From Lingula anatina (lineage: Eukaryota > Brachiopoda > Lingulata > Lingulida > Lingulidae), in assembly GCF_001039355.2 (NCBI RefSeq), contig NW_019774925.1, forward strand, positions 14,099 to 78,098: 64,000 nt of DNA. The letters are read 5' to 3'. Shown here piece by piece: positions 14,201-24,444 of the stretch. The notes beneath the pieces are model-generated. The model did no database searches. It was not told the DNA's origin and saw only the letters and a list, made by a program, of their open reading frames with translations. Made by a program: the position numbers and the translations under genes. The stretch's first letter is position 1. Every line of letters starts with the position of its first letter.

Positions 14201-17200
14201 TTTGACCAATTGTATGGGCAGCAACTGTAATACTCAATAATCGGAATAAGCAGTGATTTGTGCCGACTAGTGCCAATTCTCTTTTGCACTGATCGACGGG
14301 TAGATAGAGGTCATATTTAGAGCCATGGAGACATCAATCTAAGCTTTGCTTTGCATAATGCAGCCGAGACCTGCGTGGCGTCTTTCAAAATACCAAAAGC
14401 TATGTTCCTAAATCAAATCTGACATTCATCAATATTTGAGAACAAAATCCATGACATTTTGGTATTCATGTTCTTTAGTGCTCTATTTCTGGTACTTCGC
14501 TTTAGAGACTAGTGAGGGTAACTTACAAAACTGAAAGCAATATTTTGAGGTTATGCTTGCTTTCTTCTTTTTTTAACTTTAGATCCATATCCATGAAAGC
14601 ACTGAAAATATACTTCCAATATCGATGCGGGATATTCCGCAAAGATGATTCAAGTCCAACCGGAACTTTTAAGATGCAGCTAAATATCCGCCCGAAGTTC
14701 CAAACTCAGTGATATTGATTGAATATTTCATTATACTTCAAAGCAATTCTGTACATCGTGCCTGCAATATTCTTATAGACTTATGGAACTGCATAATGAT
14801 TGGATATTTCCGCCAATATATTCCCGTTCATTTTAACACACAGGGAACACAGAAATGTTATGTAAATACCAGCCCTTCGTTAAAGCTTAAAAGAACATAG
14901 CCTCGTTATGCTCTGACTTCACGAAATGCAATTTATAGTCAATTACGCCGCAAATCGATGGCATTAATAGGATTCTGGCGTTTACTTATACTGTGGCTAA
15001 GCCCTCTGATTCACACGTTTTTGCTTAAAGTTCCGATATCGTATTTAGCTCGAGCTGCAGGGCTCTTAGTAGAAGAGTTAGACTAGTAAATGGAGACGCT
15101 TTCTGATTCAGAACCTTCTGTGTCAAGTACCATTAAGGGGTTTCATATTATTCGCAAAGCAATTGTCGTATTTATGAAGACGTTATTGTGATGAAAATAA
15201 AGGCTGTTTTTTAACTGAAATATTTTGGTGCACTGACAACTCATCTCTTTGGTTTTGTGTGATACTCAATGAAACTAATACCGACATTTTTTTNGTTTCC
15301 CACATAAACAGTTGGGAGAAGCCATAGCTGTCCAGTTGTGGTCATATAGTTGGGCTCTAAATAACAAATCGACTCGGGCCTTATTTAGGATTTTTTCATT
15401 TTGTCTCGGAATCTTCAGATGGGTGGTGGACATTGTTGCTGGGAAGATTTCATTTCTAAGGTTATACTTAAGGGAGGATGCAGAAGGAAGATTTTTTTGA
15501 GTGGTGTTTAATTCATCCCAGCTTGTCATCAAAAAGTGTTCAGGACCATTGTATGTGAATTTAGAGGGAATTATGTAGTCTCTTTTAGATGTTGTCCGTA
15601 GAGGTAGCATGGATTTATTTCTAAACGGGATGAAATAGGTAGAGACATAGGAAGGTGCTAGTTGATTGTGGATATTGAACATGATAATACCGACATATTT
15701 GTGAAATCCAAGGGTTTTGTCCTCGTTTTAAGCCAAATTCACATGCCATATGGAAAAGCAAAATAAAACCAACAAAATACATGCAGTGACTTCATTCTTA
15801 ATTATACATAACAAAAAACAAAATCTCGATGAATGAAACTATCAGATGCAAAACTGCACATTTGTTACGTTCATCAGCAAATGTATCCCTTTTTTATAAG
15901 CGGCAATGGGCAGGGCTTGCGGGATACGTTATTTGTCACAACTCTTAAACTCAGGACGCCAAGCATTTCCCAAGGTGATATTTCAGCAGCAAAACGGGTC
16001 TCGGGCGGGCTCAGGGGCTGTGTAAGAGGTTAGCATATTGGCGAGAATTAATGAGGGAATGGGATGTCTTAAGTCCGTTGCCATGTCACGTGACATATTT
16101 TACCTGGGCTGGAAATATTATTTTAGAGCTTTTATTAGCGTAATTAATATGAGAGACTCGACCGTAAACTGCCATTTGTTCTAATTCAGCTATATGCACA
16201 ACGCACCAAGATCTATTCACATGTCCAAAGATGTTCGAATATAGACGAAAAGGGACAGAACAGAAATTTCTTTCGTTTGAATGCCATATCAGCTAAACCT
16301 GTATCGCCTAATCCTATACTAAATCAATATTACTCTTTACAAAAGATAAATTAATAAACAAGATGGATGAGATAAAAATATAATGAAATGCAAAAGATAA
16401 AATATATTTTAACACTTAAGTACAGATTATTTCAGACATATTACGTCTTCTTGCACCCTTGTGATGACGACATGCTGGGGAATTGAGCTCAGAGTTTAAT
16501 TGTGTGTGTGTGTATGGGGGGGGGGGGGGGGGTGAGAAGGACAATTGTGCCTGCAAGCAACTGCTAGTGTTATTCAATCTAGAAACATCCTGACACCTAC
16601 ATGTATGGCAAGTAAGGAAGCAATCCATCATCAGTCTCTCGTCTGAAACGAAGATTGGCATGGGCACTGTCAGCACTGAATCTCAAATATTTTTTCGAGA
16701 TTCCTCTCGCCTCCCACCAAATGAAAACAAATAGTAAAAACAAGATAAAATAAATAAGAAGAAGAGTGAATGATTAAATAAATATTGTGACTGGCTGATA
16801 TCACACTTGAGAATGGTACTTGATTCAAGTGTTGTGGCACGGAAGTGAAATCTAAATTTAAGATCTCATTTCTGTGAGGTTTAGAGGCCCTGATTCTCAG
16901 GCCATGATAAATATGGCGCTGCTGTGAACATTTAATTCTCTATGGTCTAAGTTCTGTGCTAAAACGGTCGATGCCCAATTGCAAGTACGTTATCTTGATG
17001 TATAGAATATTTTTCAATCACGGTTCGAAACTGTCATCGGGGATAGTATCGTCTAAGAATATAGGGTTAGTTTTGATGACATGCAACTTTAATTTCAGAA
17101 ATGCCAGTGAAGGTGGTCTATTTCAAGATCTTACTTATCATCAATATGTAAAGGGTCAAATCAATGAAATAATTTTCTTTGAAAGCGAGTTCCTCCTTTC

Positions 17201-17856
17201 AACACATGCCCGTAACTGTAGAAATTTCAGACTATATTGGGAGCTTGCTTGGTCGTTCTATAATTTAGTGTCTAGAGCATCAACTATAAGTACGCCATAT
17301 GAATACCAAATAACAATGCTGGATTCTAAACTTCTATCCCGATTTTGGGTTGACTTGATCACATATTTTCAAAATGTTGTATACCATACTGGGGGCATTA
17401 TTTTTACAGTAATGAAAAGAATATAGACCGTACCTATCTGACTGATTCCCTTACGATGCTTATTGGGATTTATGCATAGCAGTGGAGAGAGCAATGTTAG
17501 GCCCGCACACTGGTTGATACACTTATACAAGGATGTACCTTCTGTTCTCTCTTAATGATAAAAAATACTCTGACAGCCGGAAAAATACCAAAGAAAAACA
17601 CTCCACTGAAGCTACAGACTCGGATTGGTCCAAGAGTGAAAAATTGATGGGGCATTGTTAACATGAAGACAATCGAGGTAGTTCTGTGAAAATGAGTCGA
17701 GGCTATTTTTGGATGATGATGGTAAAAATTATGTTATTCATGATACTCACCCCTACCTTTACCAGTCGCGTATGACAATCGATAGACCAAGCACAGGACG
17801 CCTAGGATGAAGTGTACTGGGTACTCACACCTCCAGTTCGTCGTCACACACACCAT
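391..17856 (-). CDS. Adhesion G-protein-coupled receptor with EGF-like, pentraxin, HRM and GAIN domains (3' end off window)
   Basis: A cell-surface receptor of the adhesion GPCR family, built from 19 coding exons whose phases all agree: 17763-17856, 12592-12717, 10387-10701, 9235-9561, 7872-7937, 7454-7567, 7082-7188, 6709-6861, 5733-5837, 4993-5200, 4248-4397, 3767-3815, 3440-3563, 2967-3016, 2513-2642, 2094-2203, 1411-1510, 692-860, 391-457. The visible product is about 854 residues: signal peptide (1-30), EGF-like (33-73), pentraxin (75-287), four-Cys linker (288-309), HRM (310-383), GAIN (384-706) ending in a GPS motif, then TM1-TM4. TM3 carries HYFFLTTFSWM and the conserved Cys, which is diagnostic of secretin/adhesion receptors. 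TM5-7 and the tail must lie left of position 391. Pentraxin domains also occur in vertebrate ADGRD and ADGRG4/G6, but I cannot assign orthology. Extra phase 1-1 exons could hide in the 5-kb first intron. A 5' UTR part of the first exon probably runs to 17909, where there is an acceptor. Confidence 0.9.
2513..6861 (-). other. GAIN domain with GPS motif, eight exons
   Basis: Exons 6709-6861, 5733-5837, 4993-5200, 4248-4397, 3767-3815, 3440-3563, 2967-3016 and 2513-2642. The helical part is recognisable by ICGIVNDLVATKND and LIASVEKFTSLVAKTL. The beta part has VNSVVYSLN and LSSPVKLYLP. The GPS begins NISNPDCVMLRH and ends TCGCYRLGTYAVTTDM, with paired Trp and Cys as expected. The usual H-L-S/T cleavage triplet is R-L-G here (see findings). 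The short 49-nt exon at 3767-3815 was found only by splice phase and its VxFxxxxRLLP-type strand, so it is slightly less certain than the others. Confidence 0.85.
7082..7567 (-). other. Hormone-receptor (HRM) domain, two exons
   Basis: Exons 7454-7567 and 7082-7188 give the HRM cysteine pattern: GAQCNEE, then IRWSRTPAG, VPCPG, YRYCN, GVWGEP and DEC. HRM domains sit just before the GAIN domain in several adhesion GPCR subfamilies and in family B hormone receptors. The second exon switches the phase from 1 to 0, marking the junction between shuffled ectodomain modules and the GAIN core. Confidence 0.85.
9089..9240. repeat. Tandem duplication of about 75 bp at a receptor splice donor
   Basis: Two adjacent copies share GTGATGAATCAATC, ATTAAAAA, TCTTTGTG and GATACTAACCTACAA. 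The second copy ends at the 5' splice site of the receptor exon 9235-9561. On the minus strand, GTAGGTTAGTATC is therefore present twice, 76 bp apart. Confidence 0.8.
9235..10701 (-). other. Pentraxin (PTX/laminin-G-like) domain, two exons
   Basis: Exons 10387-10701 and 9235-9561 together encode about 214 residues. The first has LTITMWVRVPNSTTDGTLLS and FWVHLAFTW. The second has GSWFVYENGA, an ILGQ strand and FIGDLSHVNIWKQVLSEDEI. These are the usual order of signatures in pentraxin-like jelly-roll domains. Both exons are phase 1-1. In other receptors this domain binds extracellular ligands, often with calcium. The ligand here is unknown. Confidence 0.85.
12592..12717 (-). other. EGF-like exon of the adhesion GPCR
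   Basis: A 126-nt exon, phase 1 at both ends. Its translation has five cysteines, including the closing pattern GYGCLCGPGFYWNTRLC, which matches the C4-x-C5...C6 end of EGF modules. A full EGF has six cysteines, so either the first is supplied elsewhere or this is a variant fold. The symmetric phase is typical of shuffled extracellular modules. Confidence 0.65.
12928..13470 (-). pseudogene. Decayed LINE reverse-transcriptase C-terminal fragment
   Basis: One minus-strand frame (13204-13464) reads LGYCPTVWESSSKVDEL and CQERAARLIQ, the hallmark of the C-terminal end of non-LTR retrotransposon polymerases. The similarity continues after stops and frame changes through HLKNRFEKRYYAVRSGLIP (about 13140-13216) toward 12928. 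It is broken and cannot encode a working enzyme. It lies in the first intron of the adhesion GPCR, on the same strand. Confidence 0.7.
15285..15700 (-). pseudogene. Second LINE reverse-transcriptase tail fragment
   Basis: A minus-strand frame begins FNIHNQLAPSYVSTYF and continues through a basic stretch to LFRAQLYDHNW and a final CLCG. This is the order seen at the very C-terminus of non-LTR retrotransposon ORF2 proteins (maturase-like tail then zinc knuckle). An undetermined base (n) at 15294 falls inside the zinc-knuckle region. The fragment lies upstream of, and is separate from, the one at about 13 kb. Both contain equivalent tail segments, so they are two insertions and not one split element. 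Confidence 0.65.
16499..16532. repeat. (GT)n followed by poly-G run
   Basis: About 7 GT units, then about 18 consecutive G. It lies in the first intron of the adhesion GPCR. Confidence 0.9.
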
Positions 17857-17909
17857 GATGGCTGCAGCAAAGGGCACATAGCCTCATGGTTGGAAAACAC
17901 TATTTCAAT
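17763..17909 (-). other. First coding exon of the adhesion GPCR: 5' UTR, start codon and signal peptide
   Basis: ATG at 17856 opens 31 codons with a hydrophobic core (HFILGVLCLVYRL) followed by LSYAT, a plausible signal-peptidase site. The exon ends in phase 1 at a GTAAAG donor, matching the phase needed by the EGF-like exon at 12592-12717. An in-frame TGA ten codons upstream, with no ATG between, fixes this start. A pyrimidine tract and AG at 17910-17911 suggest an upstream non-coding exon. Its position is unknown. Strand-correct donor-like sites exist near 18535 and 22183, but neither is convincing. Confidence 0.75.
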
Positions 17910-20063
17910 CTGGAAAGATAGTGTTTTTTCACATATGAATGAATAGCTAAATAAATGAATGAACGATAATAATCACACTTTTGCCTGATTTTAAGTTCCT
18001 TTCTTTATTTCCCACTTAGGATACTTTTCAGGCAGAGAGGGTTCAAAGAGTTCGAAAGAACTGCCCTCCTGTGTCAGAGAAGGTCCGCTCCGAATCAAAA
18101 TCTATATGCCATTTTTCAATTTGGGTCAACTAAGGGGTAAAAAGGTTCGCTTATTCAGGAAAAGAAATCCCTTTGAAATCACACCAACTGTTTATGAAGT
18201 CGACATTAACAAAGATCTTATACACTTCCTCTGTCTTTACATACCTGATTTGAATCTGAATCACGGTAAAATTAACACCTGCTACATTATAAAGAGGTTG
18301 AATGTTATGGCATAAGTGCATTGTGCACATATTTTCGAACGTGTTTGACGCGTCCTTGCCTCCATGAGTGTGAGCAGGTGTCTGCATGCGTTCGTGTGTT
18401 CGTGAATTAGACGTAAACGTGAGTTACCTACACAATCCTTCAAATTATGATACCTTACGTTCGAGTAAAATTCAAGCCCAACCAACTGTTAATCGATTTC
18501 GCCTACGTTAGACAGGTCTCTAAAACACGACTCACCAGCCTGTTTTAGTTCTCCTATGCAAGGAAAGAAATGGTCATAAAATAATCTGCTCGCAGACCTG
18601 TTCTTTGCATCCAGAAGAACTGAGCTCGTTATTTCTGGTGCTTCGATCAAAACGGTGCTGCCTGCCCTTGGGATGGTACAACAGCTAAAAAAGATTGTTT
18701 TCTACAGCCTCGCTCTTTCGTGAAATGCAAAAGAATAAACAGCTCTCGAATTAAACCGATATCCAGTATCTCAACCCGGTATCGTCTGGGGCAGATTTGA
18801 AATATTGGTACTATCCGAATGATTTGTTATATGTTACTAAAGCCCCTATATATCCGTAACTTACAAGTGGAGTTAATGAAACGGCCAAACTAACGGCAAG
18901 ATTCCCATTGAACCATTAATTAGAGAATCATGTACACGCAGTGCAGCGTCAAGTAAGACCACGTTTTATGCTTCCATTTAAAAGTGCGTTCACATTGGCA
19001 AAGTTAAACCGATTCCGGTTCTGGCTGACGTTGTCATTCAGTTGGAGTCACTCGACAGTTGGCTGTCCAGCCATAGATCACCTGAAAAAATTAAGGGGCT
19101 TTAAGAAGGCGTCTCATCACTGGACAGGCGACTGTCTGGCCATTATAATGAAGAGATAATGTGTGACAGAATGATTGCGAACCGTTCTGTTCATGTCTAA
19201 GTGATCGCTCTTTAAGTGAACAGCAGCAAGTCGCAAACGATACAGCCATAGGGAAGATGCATTGATTTTTATATTGTTAAGGTTTAGAAACCATGCCTTT
19301 TCCTGATTGGAAATAATGAAAAAATAACATTTCCTTATTATACACAAAAAGTACCACAAATTGAGCATCGCTAGTCAAGCTGTTAGTAGAGTCATCATAA
19401 TATAAGCCATTCGTTGACCTGATTGGTTACGTAAAGAAGAATTATCTCTTAATCTCTTTAGGAATAGTATTTCATCTATTTTGATAGATACTGTTAATCC
19501 TTTTCTATTGAGAAATATCGCTCTGTATCCAAGGTGCTTCGCAGCAACGTTTTTAGCTTCTGGGAATGTTGAAATCAAGGAGGCGGTCATCAATTAGTTA
19601 ACATGTATGTTGTGCTCGATCCACACTTCACCACGGAAGTTCGAAAGCGATTTTTCAAGTGGAGGTCAAAGCAAAAAATTCAATAAGACGATCTCTTTCG
19701 ATTTCAACCACTACAAGTGCAAAACCGCTGCTATTGCTATACTTCAAAGCCAAGTTTTGTTGATATATTTGACGGAACAATGGCGCGAATTTTTTTATTA
19801 TGACTGGAGAAGAATTTGATGTAAATTGAGCGAACGTTCTGTGGCCTTTGATCAAGTTATTCATTGCGCTAGAAGAAATTAAATCTCGGATTCATTTTAA
19901 TAGTAAGCACCATTGGAAACATACCGCTGTTCTCTGCATTCTTGACATCCTTTTGCAAAGTCGTTGCTCTGAATGGGAGGAGACTCACTACAACTCGTGT
20001 CACTATTAAGGCACCAGACACCCTGAGTTTCAATGTGCAATGACCGTACTCAAAATGTGAAGC

Positions 20064-20065
<2 letters not shown>

Positions 20066-20097
<32 letters not shown>
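20066..20097. repeat. (CA)n microsatellite
   Basis: About 16 CA units. It lies in the intergenic stretch. Confidence 0.95.
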
Positions 20098-20098
<1 letters not shown>

Positions 20099-20188
20099 CC
20101 TGGCGTTTATAAAGACAAACTCTCAGTCGGTGTTAATCCTGCTTCACACGCCCTGCTTTACACGATATATAATACCGTTATAACATAT

Positions 20189-20191
<3 letters not shown>

Positions 20192-20229
<38 letters not shown>
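20192..20229. repeat. (GA)n microsatellite
   Basis: About 18 GA units, close to the preceding (CA)n. Confidence 0.95.
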
Positions 20230-20232
<3 letters not shown>

Positions 20233-23200
20233 GGGCTTAAAAAGCACCGATATTGATGCATTTTCTATTAAGTTTAATAACAACCAAAGACAGCTGCAAT
20301 AGAGTTGCTCTTGTCAGTTGGCTTTTGAGACCATCACTATTTTATTATTTGCAAAATATATTTTGGTAGATTGAAAAACCTGCAGTGAGCTACTATACGA
20401 AATCTTCTAAGAAGCTATAAACTTGCTTGAAAGGCGGACATATTTGAAAATTTTATTCACTAACTTGCCTCTGCTGCAGATTCAAGGCCCATCTAACACC
20501 GAATTTGCTAAAATCGATTTAAGACTTAAAAAACTCAATTAATCTAGGGAATAGACGGTTTGAATGACATCATGCACCCAGGTGACTTTGTTACACTTCA
20601 ATTTACCCCTTTCCCGTTCTTTACTCAAGTTAAGTCAAATTCTTAGAGTAAGTCTAAAACGACTTAGACTGGTGCTGAACGCATCTTCATAAAAACGCAT
20701 ATTAATATATATTTTAATATTAATATTATCCTACGGGTTATAAGCGACTGCTGACGCTCCCCATATTGGATTATTCTTTACAATTTCATCCATAGATAAA
20801 ATGAAGGAAAAATGAAATGAGAAAGAACATATCATCTTCTACTCCTGTATATAGAGCACTAGAGACCTACCTTTACAGAGCGTGCATTGTGCTTCGGGAA
20901 GTTTCGTGGAGAATAGAAACATCCAACAGCAATCTGCCTGAGCAGTCAATATCTGTTTGAGAAGTATTCTCAAAACAAAACACCATACTTTGTACTGCTA
21001 TTGATCTCTAGTCACACAAAAACGCACGTTATAAATTGACACACAAAAAACAAATAACTGTCAGAAAGAAATCGTTACCTATAATAAGTCAGAAACAAAC
21101 ACCTACCGAAGTAATTAGCAATGTTATCATTTTGAATTTCTACATGGTCCAGACACAAACATACGTACGGCACTCATTTATGCATACACAATTGAGCTTA
21201 GTCAAGACCAATTTGGTCGATTTGGCCCTACTAAGTTGTTATTATTACCGAAATCGACAATATTATTGTTTTTCTAGCAAACAATTTTCTGTGCATGCGA
21301 CTGCTACTGATCCTTGATTGGGCGTGTCGGTACAATATCGGCTGAATATCTGGCGGGTCTCAATGTTTCTTCTCAACCACCCCCTATCACCGGGGAGATA
21401 GCACCGTTACGCCAGAAAGAATAGAATCAATGTTCCAGTTATGGAATCGATACCAGTGTACTCATCCAGTGATAGGCAATGATTGGGCCCCGCTGTCAAG
21501 GCGGGAAGCGGGCCTGTACACCAGGTCGATTCGTGATGCTCATTTTCTTTGAAGAAGATTTGATTCTCATCCATTAGCGTCAGAGTTCGGTTTCCCTTAA
21601 GATATCAAAAACTCAGCGTCCGCTTAGAATATTAATATGACGTGTGACAACGCGGGTCCGTTTTAAGCTGATCAAATCGCAGGGGAAAATTATTGGGTAT
21701 GGTACTATATCAAGTGACCAGAATGTGTCTGAGCACAATGGGTAATTCATTAATAATATCCAATTTGATCTCATTCACGTAACCGTAATTATATAGAGAC
21801 CATAGGTAGATGAAGACCTATATTCTTTTACTCTGAATGAAGTGTACGCTGGTGTACTGGCGTGGTATAAAATCGTGAACCGTATTCTGACCCAAGCCTG
21901 AAATATACAGGTTATACGCAGGCGGACACATGAGAAGTGTCCCAGAGGGCTCTTCACTGCTGACTTATCTGGCCTCAAGCTAATATCAGTCCTTTATAGA
22001 GAGTTCACATCAGGGTTCATTCACGCTTATATGAACATCATCACCACAAGTCGAGGTGTATCGATAAAATAGTTTAAAGGATATCGATATTTTTCTCTGT
22101 TGATATGCAGAATATTTGCACACTAATTAACATTCGTGGCAATAACACACTTTATACTACAAGAGTGAAAAAAACGACTCACCTTTTGTTTTTCGCAGCA
22201 TGCATAAGTAGTGAGAGATCAAAGGACCGATGAAAGTGGCATCGTCTGCAGATCTGAGTGGAATCAAGTTGTCTAAGCAGCGTCTTTCGACACCTTTCTC
22301 GTCACGATGAGAACCTCGTATCGTGTGTCAATTCATCTCAATAACTGACCAAGTTTTATGGGGGTCTCGTAATTCCACTTTGAGGAGATCGATCGAGCAA
22401 ATATGGTTCTATTATCTCCAACATTGGAAGAAACATTGATTGAGTCCCTTAGGTGCTGTAGTATCTGACTGCTTGCTGTAGAGGACAAAGCCAATAGGTT
22501 CCCTCACTAGATATCTTTGAATCAGCAGTTATTATACCGAATAACACACCGTGTTTTGTTCTTAATATGAGTGTGTTTATTCTAATTTGTTTATTTGTTT
22601 ATTCAGTCAATAACCTCTAGCTTGCTCAGTCACACGCATCCATAAGATCAAACGATACAGCACATTCCATGTAAAACGGTTCCAACTCGAAATCGAAATA
22701 ATAATTAAGACAGAGGTATTCTAGCAAAAGTTTATAGGAGTGTTGCAGCGAGTCATTTCACCAAGAAATTGTGTAGGGATACCTTTAATTCAACTTAATT
22801 TACTTTAACCTTGGGTTAAAGGGTTGCAAAATCCTCGGTAAATTTCCTCTGTGGTATAATGGCTAATATGTTTGGTATATAGGCCTACTATATGGCAAAA
22901 GCAGTCTCTCCTCCCTCGGACCCCCCCCCCGGACATCCCCAAGACAATTCCTCATGCACATTTTAATCTGTTATTTTACAAAAAAAATCTATACATTATT
23001 CACATTGTTTGACATGACAGATCATTTAGATGCCTCGCAACAATGGGTAAGAATGTGCTTATTCCAGTAAGATGCCAATACGTCCATGTATTTCTGTTTA
23101 TATTAAGTTGTTTAATGTTCACATCTAGTATTAAGCTATACAAAAACGCTGACTTGTAATCTATAAATCCCATATCCTCGTGATATCTGATCAATGCCAG

Positions 23201-23490
23201 TTGCTTGTTCATATAAAATTAGTGTACAAAGCAAACAATTACCTTCTATATAGGTCTTTTTTACATGTAAGATATTCGTTTGAACATGAAACACATAACG
23301 TAAAATAGAAATGGTTAACAATAATATGAAAATTTAAAACAGGCACATATACATTTTATATAACACGAAGTATAGTATATAAAGATATCAATAATAATTG
23401 TCGTTTCAGAGATTCTGAGTATAAAGACAATTCCATGAAATATTCGACATCTTAAATTGTATTATGTAATTGCAACTTGTTGTCTCATCG

Positions 23491-24444
23491 GTCACAGGCC
23501 AGATCCCAATCTAGTCTAGTTATTAACATTTAGTAAAAGGAATATTTTATTAAGTGAGAGGTGACAGTTTGTTATCTACCAAGTTATCCAAGTTTTGTAC
23601 AGCTTTTAGGAAAATACCTGCCCATTAATATTTTGTTGTCACTTGATGCGATGTTTTAAGGCAGCAGAAGAATTTCTTTTGGCTTATTTCCTCTACTTTG
23701 ACGTTCGTTTTGTAACAATAACTAAAAGTTGCACCAAACTGACTTTTTTGACCAGCAGTTTCTTGTTGAAACAATATTTTCATATTGTTTTTGTGTTATC
23801 AAACATTTTTGACTTGACTCCTGACCTCAATTAGAATTGCCAAAAGCTCATCTAGAAGTTAATGAAAAGTTTCATATTTTGCCTCTGCCAAATTGTTTTA
23901 AAGCATACATACATAGGATATGAGGAAAGTCATGTAAGCTTTCTCCTATATACATGTAGCATTCCTTTTTTCAGATATAATAATTACTATCAAGCACTGT
24001 TATACTTTGATCAACCTGATCACAGTCATTGCAACTTGTTTTCTCACCTGAGTTTTTTTACGGCTGATTGATTAAAATTTACCTGATAAATAAAGAAAAA
24101 AGCTACCTAGAATTTTTTTAATGTATTATCAACCTTAACACAGTCACTATAGTATATGTAGTATATACCTGACAAAGAGTTACCCGAAAAGTGTTGTGAA
24201 ATAGCCAACATCGTGTAGATTTGAACTTTTGTTTTTGTTATTATTAGAAACAAAAAAGATAATGATTCCAAAAAAATGTTAAATTAGCATGGTACTAATC
24301 TATTCCAGATCCTACATTTTTTTCAAAATGTGTTAGGTCCTAACAAAAGCAATTTTATCTATGTTCCACACTGTCATATGTTAAGATGTACACAAGGTGT
24401 ACACAAGGTTAGTAACTGGACTAGTTCGGGATCTGGTCTGTGAC
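23491..24444. mobile_element. 0.95-kb element with inverted termini
   Basis: The left end begins GTCACAGGCCAGATCCCAAT. The right end, read on the minus strand, begins GTCACAGACCAGATCCCGAA. The match continues inward as CTAGTCTAGTTATTAAC versus CTAGTCCAGTTACTAAC, so the inverted termini are about 40 bp. The interior is AT-rich and has no transposase-like frame, consistent with a non-autonomous DNA element. I could not identify a target-site duplication. Confidence 0.6.

Larger units (their letters stand above)
12718..17762 (-). other. First intron of the adhesion GPCR
   Basis: About 5 kb between the signal-peptide exon and the EGF-like exon. It holds the two LINE remnants, a poly-G run near 16515 and a 156-codon plus-strand open frame at 16956-17426 with no recognisable domain. 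Additional phase 1-1 exons could be hidden, but I found none. Confidence 0.6.
17910..23490. other. Gene-poor stretch upstream of the adhesion GPCR
   Basis: I see no coding exon chain on either strand. It contains a (CA)n run near 20066, a (GA)n run near 20192 and AT-rich non-coding sequence. Two minus-strand donor-like sites (about 18535 and 22183, both preceding GTGAGTCGT-type sequence) could belong to non-coding 5' exons of the receptor. That is speculative. Confidence 0.5.

Noticed and set aside
16956-17426. 156-codon plus-strand open frame in the receptor's first intron
   Set aside because: No recognisable domain, no flanking exon chain and random-looking composition. Most likely a chance frame, though I cannot exclude a small gene.
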